The translations under genes and the position numbers were made by a program. Of a stretch of 16,499 nucleotides of DNA, positions 6,495 through 13,884 are shown piece by piece. The notes under the pieces were generated by a model. That model had not been told where the DNA came from. It was given only the letters and a program-made list of their open reading frames with translations, and ran no database searches. Source of the DNA: Oscillibacter sp. (GTDB lineage Bacteria; Bacillota; Clostridia; Oscillospirales; Oscillospiraceae); NCBI GenBank assembly GCA_022796315.1, contig JAAWIL010000026.1, positions 1 to 16,499 of the forward strand, given 5' to 3'. Within the stretch, counting starts at the first letter, position 1, and every line of letters starts with the position of its first letter.

Positions 6495-6964
6495 GGGCTC
6501 TCTGCCTCCTTCAAATTGGTTCTCAGCTGCCCCCTGGCCCGCATCAGCCAGGTCTGGACTGTGGACGGATTCGCCCGCATCATGGCGGCGATCTCCCGAA
6601 CGGCGTACCCCTCATAGTAGTGCAGGTAAATCGCCGCCCGGTAGTTCGGCGGCAGGGCCATAACCTCCTGGAACAGTCCGCTCTGGGCGGGGGTGTCAAA
6701 CACCGCCATCTCCGGCAGTTCCTCCAGAGGACCGGTCCTCCGGCGCCAGGGGGAGCGCAGCAGCTTCCTGCACTCGTTCACCGCCACCCGGATCACCCAG
6801 TACCGCTCGTGGTCCGGGCTGTCAAAGGTCTGGCGGTAGAGCTTCAGCAGCGTCTCCTGCATCACGTCCTCCGCGTCCGCCCGGTTTTTCAGATAGCTGT
6901 AGGCCAGCCGGAATATGGTGTCCCCGTACCGCTCCACCGCCTCCTCAAAGGCCGCGTCCGTCAT
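6491..6964 (-). CDS. ECF (group 4) RNA polymerase sigma factor
   Basis: A 157-residue extracytoplasmic-function sigma factor that redirects RNA polymerase to a small regulon, probably in response to an envelope signal. Region 2 spans roughly 8-75, with the characteristic DAEDVMQETLLKLY (30-43). Region 4 spans roughly 104-152, with 'YAVREIAAMMRANPSTVQTWLMRARGQL' as its helix-turn-helix. Length fits the family. The start follows GAGGTGA (6971-6977) with 6 bases of spacing. It is the first gene of a two-gene operon with the anti-sigma candidate. No clear sigma-A promoter is visible upstream, which would fit autoregulation by an unusual promoter. The regulon cannot be read from this window. Confidence 0.93.
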   Translation of the reverse strand: MTDAAFEEAVERYGDTIFRLAYSYLKNRADAEDVMQETLLKLYRQTFDSPDHERYWVIRVAVNECRKLLRSPWRRRTGPLEELPEMAVFDTPAQSGLFQEVMALPPNYRAAIYLHYYEGYAVREIAAMMRANPSTVQTWLMRARGQLRTNLKEAESP

Positions 6965-6993
6965 TGCGTCTCACCTCGCCTCGTGTCAGGGTC

Positions 6994-7005
6994 GAAAGAT
7001 CTTTC
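6994..7005. promoter_or_regulatory. 12-bp perfect palindrome upstream of the ECF sigma gene
   Basis: GAAAGATCTTTC, 30 bases upstream of the start codon. Its symmetry and position suggest an operator or part of the promoter region, but nothing else supports a role. Confidence 0.3.
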
Positions 7006-7060
7006 TACTTGGAATATCCGCCAGCAGGAAAAAATATCTCATGGGGAGAAAAAATTTTTC

Positions 7061-7226
7061 TAAGAGCCTGTTTAATATCTCGACGTGTATGGATTGGCGA
7101 GTGGATTTTTTGTCCAGCAAGGCAAAAAGCCGCCGCAATCCTGGCGGATTGCAAGGATTTTTAACGCAGTCAGGGCGGAAAATATGCCGCCAAGACGTGT
7201 GCGGGGAGATTCTAAACAGGCTCTAA
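7061..7226 (+). mobile_element. Complete 160-bp MITE-like element (copy B) with TAA target duplication
   Basis: The element is 7064-7223, flanked on both sides by TAA (7061-7063 and 7224-7226). The left end reads GAGCCTGTTTAATATCTC and the right end, on the opposite strand, GAGCCTGTTTAGAATCTC: an 18-bp terminal inverted repeat with two differences. There is no transposase, so it must be mobilised in trans. A 3-bp TNA duplication with GAG-type ends is reminiscent of the IS5 superfamily; this assignment is inference. It sits between the ECF sigma promoter region and the end of the glycogen operon. The right half is shared with 1-82 and the left half with 16405-16499. Confidence 0.8.
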
Positions 7227-7300
7227 GCGGCAGCCGTGCCCTCCCATCCCGGAGGGCAAAAAAGGAGGCCCGGACATCTGTCCGGACCTCCTCCTGCCTT
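7227..7300 (-). terminator. Terminator of the glycogen operon, followed by a second hairpin
   Basis: On the minus strand a 13-bp stem with one mismatch (GGAGGTCCGGACA at 7291-7279, loop of two, TGTCCGGGCCTCC at 7276-7264) is followed by six T (7263-7258), 10 bases after the glgP stop. A second hairpin follows: TGCCCTCC and GGAGGGCA at 7237-7244 and 7251-7258. Together they make a strong double stop for the glg transcript. Confidence 0.85.
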
Positions 7301-9727
7301 TTACTTATGAGGCACATGCCAAATATTCTCCGCGTACTGTGCCACCGCCCGGTCGGCGGCGAAGATGCCGCTGCGGGCAATGTTGTGCAGACTCATCCGG
7401 TTCCACTTCTGAGTGTCCAGATACGTCTCCGCCATGCGCTTCTCCGCGTCACAGTAAGCATTGAAGTCCGCCAGCAGCAGGTACTCGTCGGCGGGGCTTC
7501 CGCCAACGCCGAACAGCAGCCGCTGATACAGGTCCTCGTAGACCACGCCGTCCCGGAATCCCGTGCGCAGGGCGTCCAGGCAGCGGCGGAGCCGCTCGTC
7601 CCGGGTGTACAGCCGCTGGGGCACGTAGCCCTCCCGCTTGACCTGGCTGACCTCCTCCGCCCGGAGGCCGAAGAGGAACATGTTCTCGTCTCCCAGCACC
7701 TCGTGCATCTCCACATTGGCGCCGTCCAGGGTGCCCACGGTCAGCGCGCCGTTCATCATGAATTTCATGTTGCCGGTGCCGCTGGCCTCCTTGCCGGCGG
7801 TGGAGATCTGCTGGCTGACCTCGCTGGCGGGCATCAGCATTTCCGCCAGGGAGACCCGGTAGTTCTCCAGGAACACCACCTGCAGTTTGTCCTTGCAGAT
7901 GGGATCGTGGTCAATCTGGTCTGCCAGGGAGTTGATCAGGCGGATGATCCGCTTGGCCACCGCGTAGCCCGGCGCCGCCTTGGCGCCAAAGAGGAAGGTG
8001 TGGGGATGGGTGATGGCCCCCGGATCGTCCTGGAGCCGCTGGTACAGGGCGATGACATGCAGCACGTTCAGCAGCTGCCGCTTGTACTCATGAAGCCGCT
8101 TCACCTGCACATCAAAGATGGCGTCCGGGTTCAGCTCCACGCCCCGGGTCCGCCTGGCGTGGTCGGCGAAGGTCTTCTTGTTTTGATACTTGATCTCCGC
8201 CAGCCGCTTCAGCACCGCCGCGTCCCCGGCAAAGTCGTCCAGCTTCCGCAGCGCCAGGGGGTGCATCAAATAGTCGTCCCCGCCGGTGAGGTCCTTGATG
8301 AGCCCGTCCAGACCGGGGTTGATCTCGCTGAGCCAGCGGCGGTGGTCCACGCCGTTGGTGACGTTCTGGAACTTCTGGGGCTCCATGCCGCAGGCGTCCT
8401 TGAAGACGTCGTTGCGCAGAATGTCGGAGTGGAGGCCGCTGACGCCGTTGACGGCCATGCCGCCGGCAATGCACAGGTTCGCCATCCGAACCTCGCCGCC
8501 CCAGATGATGGCCATCCGCTCGGTCTTGGCCGCGTCGTGGTAGAACTCCTCCACCCTCCTCTGCCAGCGGCCGGAGATCTCCACCAGGATCTGCCAGATC
8601 CGGGGCAGCAGGTCCTGGATCAGGGTCTGGGGCCAGCGCTCCAGGGCCTCCGCCAGCACCGTGTGGTTGGTGTAGGCCACAGACTGCCGGGTGATGTTCC
8701 AGGCCTCGTCCCAGTCCATGCCGGCCTCGTCAATGAAAATCCGCATCAGCTCCGGAACCACCAGGGCCGGATGGGTATCGTTGATCTGAATCACATTCTT
8801 CTCGTGGAAGTTGTGCAGGGTGCCATAGAGGTTCAGGTGCTTCTTCACGATGGACTGCACCGTGGCGGAGACGAAGAAGTACTGCTGCTTGAGCCGCAGG
8901 GATTTGCCCTCATAGTGATTGTCCTCGGGATAGAGGACCTTGGCGATGGTCTCCGCCATGGCCTCCTCCTCGGCGGCCTTGAGATACTCGCCCTGGGAGA
9001 ACAGGTGCATGTCAATGGGCTTGGTGGCCCGGGCGTCCCACAGGCGCAGGATGTTCACGTGCCGGGTGTCATACCCGGAGATCACCATGTCGCAGGGCAC
9101 CGCCTGCACCGTGGTGGCTCCCTCGTTGACGATGTGCAGATGTCCGCCGTCCCAGAACTCCCGGAGGGTGCCGCCGAAGCGGACCTCCTCCACCTCGTCC
9201 AGCCGCGGCCTCAGCCACACATTGCCCAGGTCCTTCCAGTTGTCGGGCAGCTCCACCTGCTGGCCCTCCACGATCTTCTGCTTGAAGATGCCCAGCTCAT
9301 AGCAGATGGAGTAGCCGGTGGCGGGGATCTCCAGGGTGGTCATGGAATCCAGGTAGCAGGCGGCCAGACGGCCCAGGCCGCCGTTGCCCAGCGCCGCGTC
9401 CGGCTCCAGCTCAAAGATGTCCGCCGCCTTGAAGCCCAGATTCTCCAGGGCCTCCCGCAGCTGGGGCAGCACTTCCAGATTGTAGGCGTTCTTCATCAGG
9501 CTCCGGCCCATCAGAAACTCCAGAGACATATAGTGGACCCGCCGCTGCTGCTCCCGATAGATCCGCTTCCGGGTCTCGCCGCGGTGCAGGGACATCACGT
9601 CCCGCAGCACCAGGGCGCAGGCCTTCATCATCTCCTGATCCGTGGCCTCCTCCGGCATCTTGCTGAAGTTCAGCATCAGCTTGGCGGTAATGGCCTCTTC
9701 CAGCGTTTTTGTTGTAAATTCTGTCAT
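7301..9727 (-). CDS. glgP: Glycogen/maltodextrin phosphorylase
   Basis: An 808-residue GT35 phosphorylase that removes glucose from the non-reducing ends of glycogen as glucose-1-phosphate, using pyridoxal phosphate. The cofactor site is clear: EASGTGNMKFMMNGA, with the Schiff-base lysine at K655. Also present are 'LGNGGLGRLAACYLDSM' near 130 and 'GAKAAPGYAVAKRIIRLIN' further on, both family landmarks. Length is full for the family. It starts 9 bases after the glgA stop, with GGGGAG overlapping that stop codon, so it is co-translated with glgA. It is the last gene of the operon and is followed by a strong terminator. Preference for glycogen over maltodextrin is inferred from the operon. Confidence 0.96.
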   Translation of the reverse strand: MTEFTTKTLEEAITAKLMLNFSKMPEEATDQEMMKACALVLRDVMSLHRGETRKRIYREQQRRVHYMSLEFLMGRSLMKNAYNLEVLPQLREALENLGFKAADIFELEPDAALGNGGLGRLAACYLDSMTTLEIPATGYSICYELGIFKQKIVEGQQVELPDNWKDLGNVWLRPRLDEVEEVRFGGTLREFWDGGHLHIVNEGATTVQAVPCDMVISGYDTRHVNILRLWDARATKPIDMHLFSQGEYLKAAEEEAMAETIAKVLYPEDNHYEGKSLRLKQQYFFVSATVQSIVKKHLNLYGTLHNFHEKNVIQINDTHPALVVPELMRIFIDEAGMDWDEAWNITRQSVAYTNHTVLAEALERWPQTLIQDLLPRIWQILVEISGRWQRRVEEFYHDAAKTERMAIIWGGEVRMANLCIAGGMAVNGVSGLHSDILRNDVFKDACGMEPQKFQNVTNGVDHRRWLSEINPGLDGLIKDLTGGDDYLMHPLALRKLDDFAGDAAVLKRLAEIKYQNKKTFADHARRTRGVELNPDAIFDVQVKRLHEYKRQLLNVLHVIALYQRLQDDPGAITHPHTFLFGAKAAPGYAVAKRIIRLINSLADQIDHDPICKDKLQVVFLENYRVSLAEMLMPASEVSQQISTAGKEASGTGNMKFMMNGALTVGTLDGANVEMHEVLGDENMFLFGLRAEEVSQVKREGYVPQRLYTRDERLRRCLDALRTGFRDGVVYEDLYQRLLFGVGGSPADEYLLLADFNAYCDAEKRMAETYLDTQKWNRMSLHNIARSGIFAADRAVAQYAENIWHVPHK

Positions 9728-9736
9728 GTAACTCCC

Positions 9737-11428
9737 CTACTTTGCCGCGCCCTTCTTCTTTTTCGGGGCCGCGGCAGATTTTTTTTCCGCGGTCTTGCGT
9801 TTCGCAGCGCCCGCAGTCTTCTTTTCACTCTTCTCCGGCTCCTCCACAGGCGCTGCCGGCGCGGCGGCCTCCGCAGCGGCGGCCTCCGGAGCCGTCTCCG
9901 CCGGCGTCTCCGGCACAGCGGTCTCCTCCGCCTTCGGGGCGGCCTCCGCCGGGGCGGCCTCCGTTTCCGGGGGGCTCTCCAGCAGGGCGGCGTGCTGTCC
10001 GGTGACATTGGCGTAGATGCGCAGGTACTCCTTGGCACTGCGTGCCCAGCTGAAGTCACAGTCCATCGCGCGCTTGCGCAGGCGGCTGAACACGTCCGGA
10101 TAGTCCTTGTAGAGATACACGGCCTCCCGGATCACATAGAGCATATCGCCGCTGGCGTAGTTGGCGAAGCTGAACCCGTTTCCGGAGTCCCACTGGGCCT
10201 CATAGGCCTGAACCGTATCCTTCAGGCCGCCGGTCTCCCGGACGATGGGCACGGTGCCATACCGCATGGCGATCATCTGGCTCAGGCCGCAGGGCTCACT
10301 CTTGGAGGGCATCAGGAGCAGGTCCGCGCCAGAGTAAATCGACATGGACAGCTCCTCATTGTAATCCAGGCTCACCGCCATCCGGCCGTTGTACTGCTGG
10401 GCGGCCCAGTGGAAGAACTCCTCGTACTTCCGGTCGCCCTTGCCCAGGATCACCAACTGCACCGGGAGAGCCATTATATCATGGAGTACCTCGCAAATCA
10501 AGTCCAGACCTTTGTGGGACACCAAACGGCTCACCACGGCCAGGATCGGCGTGTAGGGCTCCTGCCGCAGGCCCATCATCTTCTGGAGGGCCGCCTTGTC
10601 CTCATCCTTCCCCGCCAGGTTCTCCAGGGAGTAGTTGGTGGTGATCCGAGGGTCCTCCGCCGGGTTGTAGAGGTTCATGTCAATTCCGTTGAGCACGCCG
10701 TAGAGCTTGTACTCGCACTGGCGGATGATGCCGTCCAGCCGGTGGGCGAAATAGGGCATTTTCAGCTCGTTGGCATAGGTGGGAGACACCGCGTTGACGG
10801 CGTCGGCGCAGAGGATCGCGCCCTTCAGCAGGTTCAGATCGCCGTCCATCAGCAGCGTGCCGTCCTCCACCCAGCCGGCGTCCAGGCCGAAGAGCTCGCC
10901 CAGGATGTAGGGGTTGTACCGGCCCTGATACTCGATGTTGTGGATGCTCAGCACCGTGCGGATCGAGAGGAAGCGGTCCTCCCGCACCCCGTCGTCCTTG
11001 AGGTAGACGGGGATCAGCGCGGCCTGCCAGTCGTTGCAGTGGAGGACATCCGGCCAGAATTTCATATGTCCCAGCATCCGCACCACAGCCCGGGAGAAGA
11101 AGGCGAAGCGCTCGCCGTCGTCGGCGTATCCATACAGCTCCGGCCGGTTGAAGTACTGCTCGTTATCCAGGAAGTACCAGGTCACACCGTCCTTTTCCAG
11201 GGAAAACAGCCCGCAGTAGAGGTGGCGCCAGGCCAGATCCACATAGTCATAGCATAAAAACTCCAGCTGGCTTCCAAAGCGCTCCCGCACCTGCTGGTAC
11301 AGCGGCAGCACCACTGCCACCTCGGCGCCCTCGGCAGCCAAGGACGGCGGCAGGGAACCTGCTACGTCCGCAAGACCGCCGGTCTTACAGAACGGCACCG
11401 CCTCACTGGTCGCATATAAAATTTTCAT
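9737..11428 (-). CDS. glgA: Glycogen synthase (ADP-glucose) with an added C-terminal tail
   Basis: A GT5 enzyme that extends alpha-1,4-glucan from ADP-glucose. The N-terminal substrate loop KTGGLADVAGSLP begins at K15, and the C-terminal motif SEPCGLSQMIAMRYGT contains E378, matching the E. coli catalytic glutamate region. The catalytic part ends near residue 484, the usual length. It is followed by about 79 extra residues: an Ala/Pro/Glu-rich stretch (about 485-537), then a lysine/alanine-rich end (about 538-563) with KKKK near the C-terminus. The tail lies in the same frame with no sign of a frameshift, and an A8 run (9779-9786) is inside it. The gene starts at an ATG after GGAGAG. It is separated from glgD by a hairpin with T-run and runs directly into glgP. 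Confidence 0.95.
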   Translation of the reverse strand: MKILYATSEAVPFCKTGGLADVAGSLPPSLAAEGAEVAVVLPLYQQVRERFGSQLEFLCYDYVDLAWRHLYCGLFSLEKDGVTWYFLDNEQYFNRPELYGYADDGERFAFFSRAVVRMLGHMKFWPDVLHCNDWQAALIPVYLKDDGVREDRFLSIRTVLSIHNIEYQGRYNPYILGELFGLDAGWVEDGTLLMDGDLNLLKGAILCADAVNAVSPTYANELKMPYFAHRLDGIIRQCEYKLYGVLNGIDMNLYNPAEDPRITTNYSLENLAGKDEDKAALQKMMGLRQEPYTPILAVVSRLVSHKGLDLICEVLHDIMALPVQLVILGKGDRKYEEFFHWAAQQYNGRMAVSLDYNEELSMSIYSGADLLLMPSKSEPCGLSQMIAMRYGTVPIVRETGGLKDTVQAYEAQWDSGNGFSFANYASGDMLYVIREAVYLYKDYPDVFSRLRKRAMDCDFSWARSAKEYLRIYANVTGQHAALLESPPETEAAPAEAAPKAEETAVPETPAETAPEAAAAEAAAPAAPVEEPEKSEKKTAGAAKRKTAEKKSAAAPKKKKGAAK

Positions 11429-11511
11429 CTCATACTCTCCTTTCCGTATTCCGGAAAAATAAACCTCCGCTCGCCGCGCGCGTTCCTTCAGAGCCAGACA
11501 GAACGGCGGTT

Positions 11512-11561
11512 CCCGGCACTGAAATGCCGGGGAAAAAAAGGGGGCCTGGCCCCCCTTTTTT
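11512..11561 (-). terminator. Terminator-like hairpin pair between glgD and glgA
   Basis: Just past the glgD stop, the minus strand has an A/G-rich arm, a short loop and a C-rich arm followed by a run of seven T (11539-11533); the GC core is GGGGGC/GCCCCC around 11540-11555. Next comes a second hairpin, CCCGGCA and TGCCGGG (11531-11512). This should stop or reduce transcription into glgA and glgP. I see no strong promoter in the remaining 83 bases before glgA, so partial read-through is plausible. Confidence 0.7.
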
Positions 11562-11566
11562 ACAAA

Positions 11567-12679
11567 TTATACAACGCTGCCCTTGGCCAAGACCAGCGGA
11601 TATGTGGCGTGACCCATCAGCGTGCGGTTCGGCAGGATCTCCACGTCCTTGTCCGCAATCACATAGGCCAGGGAGGCCCCGCAGCGCACCACGGTCTCTT
11701 TGAAGAGCACGCAGTTGCGCACCACGGCTCCCGCCTCCACCACCACGCCGGGGAACAGGACGGAGTTCTCCACCGTTCCCTCGATGTGGCAGCCCTCGGC
11801 CACCAGGGCGTCCATGCAGCAGCCGTCCGTCCCCACGTAGGTGGATGCCTTGTCGGCCCCCTTGGCCCGGATGGGCCGCGTCGGAGTGAACAGGTCCGCC
11901 CGGATGGCGGGGTCCAGCAGCTGCATGCTGCGGTCATAGTACTCCTGCACGGAGCGGATCTGTGCCGCGAAGCCGCTCCAGATATAGCTGCACAGGCGGA
12001 GCTGGTCCTTCCGGGCCTGCAGGACGTCTCTCCGCCAGCTGTACTGATCCTTGGCGGCGCAGTCGTCCACCAGCTCCAGCAGCAGCTTGGTGGAGAGGAT
12101 GTAGACGTCCAGTCCCCGGTAGCCCCTGGGCCGCTGGAGGTTAAAGAGCACGTCCGTAATCCGCCCCTCGGGGCTGAACTCAAAATAGGTTCCGTCGGCC
12201 GTCTGGAAGCTGTCGTTGCCGCAGACCGCGGTGATATCCGCCCCGGACCGCACGTGGCTCTCATAGATCTCCGCCAGGGGCAGGTTCACCACCAGATCGC
12301 CGTCCATCAGGGCCACATAGTCCTGCCGGATGTTGGCCAGGTAGGACCGGACGCCCGCCAGGGCCTCCATCTTGCCCCGGAAGGGCAGAATCCCCCAGTC
12401 ATCCCGGGAATTGAAGGGCGGCAGCACCCGCAGGCCGCCCCGCTTGCGGCTGAGGTCCCAGACCTTGCCGGTGCCCAGGTGGTCCAGAATGCTCTGATAG
12501 CGGCCATGGAGCACCACGCCTACATCGGTGACGCCGGCATTGACCAGGTTGGACAGAGCGAAGTCAATGGCCCGATAGCGGCCGCCAAAGGGGATGGAGG
12601 ACGCGGAGCGGATCTCCGCCAGTTCCCGCAGGTCTCCCCGCTCCTCATAGGAAAAGATGATTCCGTGCAGTCCTTTCAT
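11567..12679 (-). CDS. glgD: GlgD, catalytically degenerate subunit of glucose-1-phosphate adenylyltransferase
   Basis: A 370-residue homologue of GlgC. It keeps the PFGGRYRAIDFALSN region and the C-terminal left-handed beta-helix repeats ('VAEGCHIEGTVENSVLFPGVVVEAGAVVRNCVLFKETVV'). It lacks the GGxGSRL nucleotide-binding loop of active enzymes: the N-terminus instead reads IIFSYEERGDLREL. In Bacillus-type systems GlgD pairs with GlgC as a regulatory or activating partner, and the same role is likely here. It overlaps glgC by four bases (12676-12679), with GGAGG seven bases before the ATG. It is the last gene before the internal terminator. Confidence 0.93.
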   Translation of the reverse strand: MKGLHGIIFSYEERGDLRELAEIRSASSIPFGGRYRAIDFALSNLVNAGVTDVGVVLHGRYQSILDHLGTGKVWDLSRKRGGLRVLPPFNSRDDWGILPFRGKMEALAGVRSYLANIRQDYVALMDGDLVVNLPLAEIYESHVRSGADITAVCGNDSFQTADGTYFEFSPEGRITDVLFNLQRPRGYRGLDVYILSTKLLLELVDDCAAKDQYSWRRDVLQARKDQLRLCSYIWSGFAAQIRSVQEYYDRSMQLLDPAIRADLFTPTRPIRAKGADKASTYVGTDGCCMDALVAEGCHIEGTVENSVLFPGVVVEAGAVVRNCVLFKETVVRCGASLAYVIADKDVEILPNRTLMGHATYPLVLAKGSVV

Positions 12680-13884
12680 TTGGACACCTCCTCACCATTG
12701 CGGTCCAGCATGATGCCGGCCGCCACTTTCCGGCCCTCTGCCACCTGGCAGCCGGGAGCCAGTACCGTCAGTCCCCAGGGCGCCGGGGCCGTGGCCTCCG
12801 GGGTGCCGCCCACCCGGCAGTTCCTGCCGATCCGGCAGCCCTCGCCCAAAATGGCGTACTCCACCACCGCGCCGGGCTCTACTACCGTCCCCGGCAGCAG
12901 CACCGAGTAGCTGACCCGCGCTCCCTCGCCCACCACGGCGCCGGGAGAGAGCACGGAGTTCTCCACCACGCCCTGGATGACGCTGCCGCGGTTGATGGCG
13001 CTGTGGCTCAGGTGGGCGCTGTGCCCCACAAAGGTGGGCGGCGCGTTGACGGACCGGGCGTAGACGGGCCAGGACTCATCCCGCAGGTCCAGTCCGGACT
13101 CCGGAGAGAGCATATCCATGTTGGCGTCCCAGAGGGATTCCAGGGTGCCCACGTCCTTCCAGTAGCCGGCGAAGCGGTAGGCGGCCATCCGCTCGCCGTT
13201 TCCAAGCATGGCGGGGATGACATTCTTGCCGAAGTCGTTCTCGGAGGCGGGGTTGGCCTCGTCCTCCGTCAGATACTGCCGCAGCTTCTTCCAGGAGAAC
13301 ACGTAGATGCCCATCGAGGCCAGGTTGCTCTTGGGCTCCTTGGGCTTCTCGGCAAACTCGGTAACCATGTCCTGCTCATCCACACTCATGATGCCAAAGC
13401 GGGGCGCCTCGGCCCAGGGCACCTCCATGACGGAGATGGTACACGCGGCGCCGGCCTCCTTATGGCGGGCCACCATCAGGGAGTAGTCCATCTTATAGAT
13501 GTGGTCGCCGGAGAGGATCACCACGTAATCGGGATCATACAGGTCGATGAAGCCGATATTCTGGTAAATGGCGTTGGCCGTGCCCTTGTACCAGGTGCCG
13601 CCCTTGCTGCCCTGATAGGGGGGCAGGATATGGACGCCGCCGGTGGACCCGTCCAGGTCCCAGGGCTGGCCGCTGCCGATGTAGCTGTTCAGCTCCAGGG
13701 GGCGGTACTGGGTGAGCACGCCCACGGTATCAATCCCGGAGTTGGTGCAGTTGGACAGGGGGAAGTCAATGATCCGGTACTTCCCGCCGAAGGGAACCGC
13801 GGGCTTGGCCATGTCCCCGGTGAGGACATACAGCCGGCTGCCCTGTCCTCCGGCCAACAGCATTGCAATACATTCTTTTTTCAT
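12676..13884 (-). CDS. glgC: Glucose-1-phosphate adenylyltransferase, catalytic subunit
   Basis: A 402-residue enzyme making ADP-glucose from ATP and glucose-1-phosphate, the committed step of bacterial glycogen synthesis. The N-terminal nucleotidyltransferase domain carries LLAGGQGSRL (about 9-18), KPAVPFGGKYRIIDFPLSN (from K26) and 'VVILSGDHIYKMDY'. The C-terminal third is a left-handed beta-helix with hexapeptide repeats. The substrate loop resembles Bacillus GlgC (GSRL, MAKPAVPFGG) rather than the enterobacterial form. It overlaps glgB upstream and glgD downstream by four bases each, so the three are tightly coupled and GlgC and GlgD can be made in fixed ratio. Confidence 0.96.
   Translation of the reverse strand: MKKECIAMLLAGGQGSRLYVLTGDMAKPAVPFGGKYRIIDFPLSNCTNSGIDTVGVLTQYRPLELNSYIGSGQPWDLDGSTGGVHILPPYQGSKGGTWYKGTANAIYQNIGFIDLYDPDYVVILSGDHIYKMDYSLMVARHKEAGAACTISVMEVPWAEAPRFGIMSVDEQDMVTEFAEKPKEPKSNLASMGIYVFSWKKLRQYLTEDEANPASENDFGKNVIPAMLGNGERMAAYRFAGYWKDVGTLESLWDANMDMLSPESGLDLRDESWPVYARSVNAPPTFVGHSAHLSHSAINRGSVIQGVVENSVLSPGAVVGEGARVSYSVLLPGTVVEPGAVVEYAILGEGCRIGRNCRVGGTPEATAPAPWGLTVLAPGCQVAEGRKVAAGIMLDRNGEEVSK

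Noticed and set aside
7085..11257. A 1390-codon open frame on the plus strand opposite glgP and glgA
   Set aside because: It lies antisense to two certain genes, has no ribosome site, is rich in His, Leu, Gln and Val as expected from reverse reading of GC-rich codons, and starts inside a repeat. It is a codon-bias shadow.
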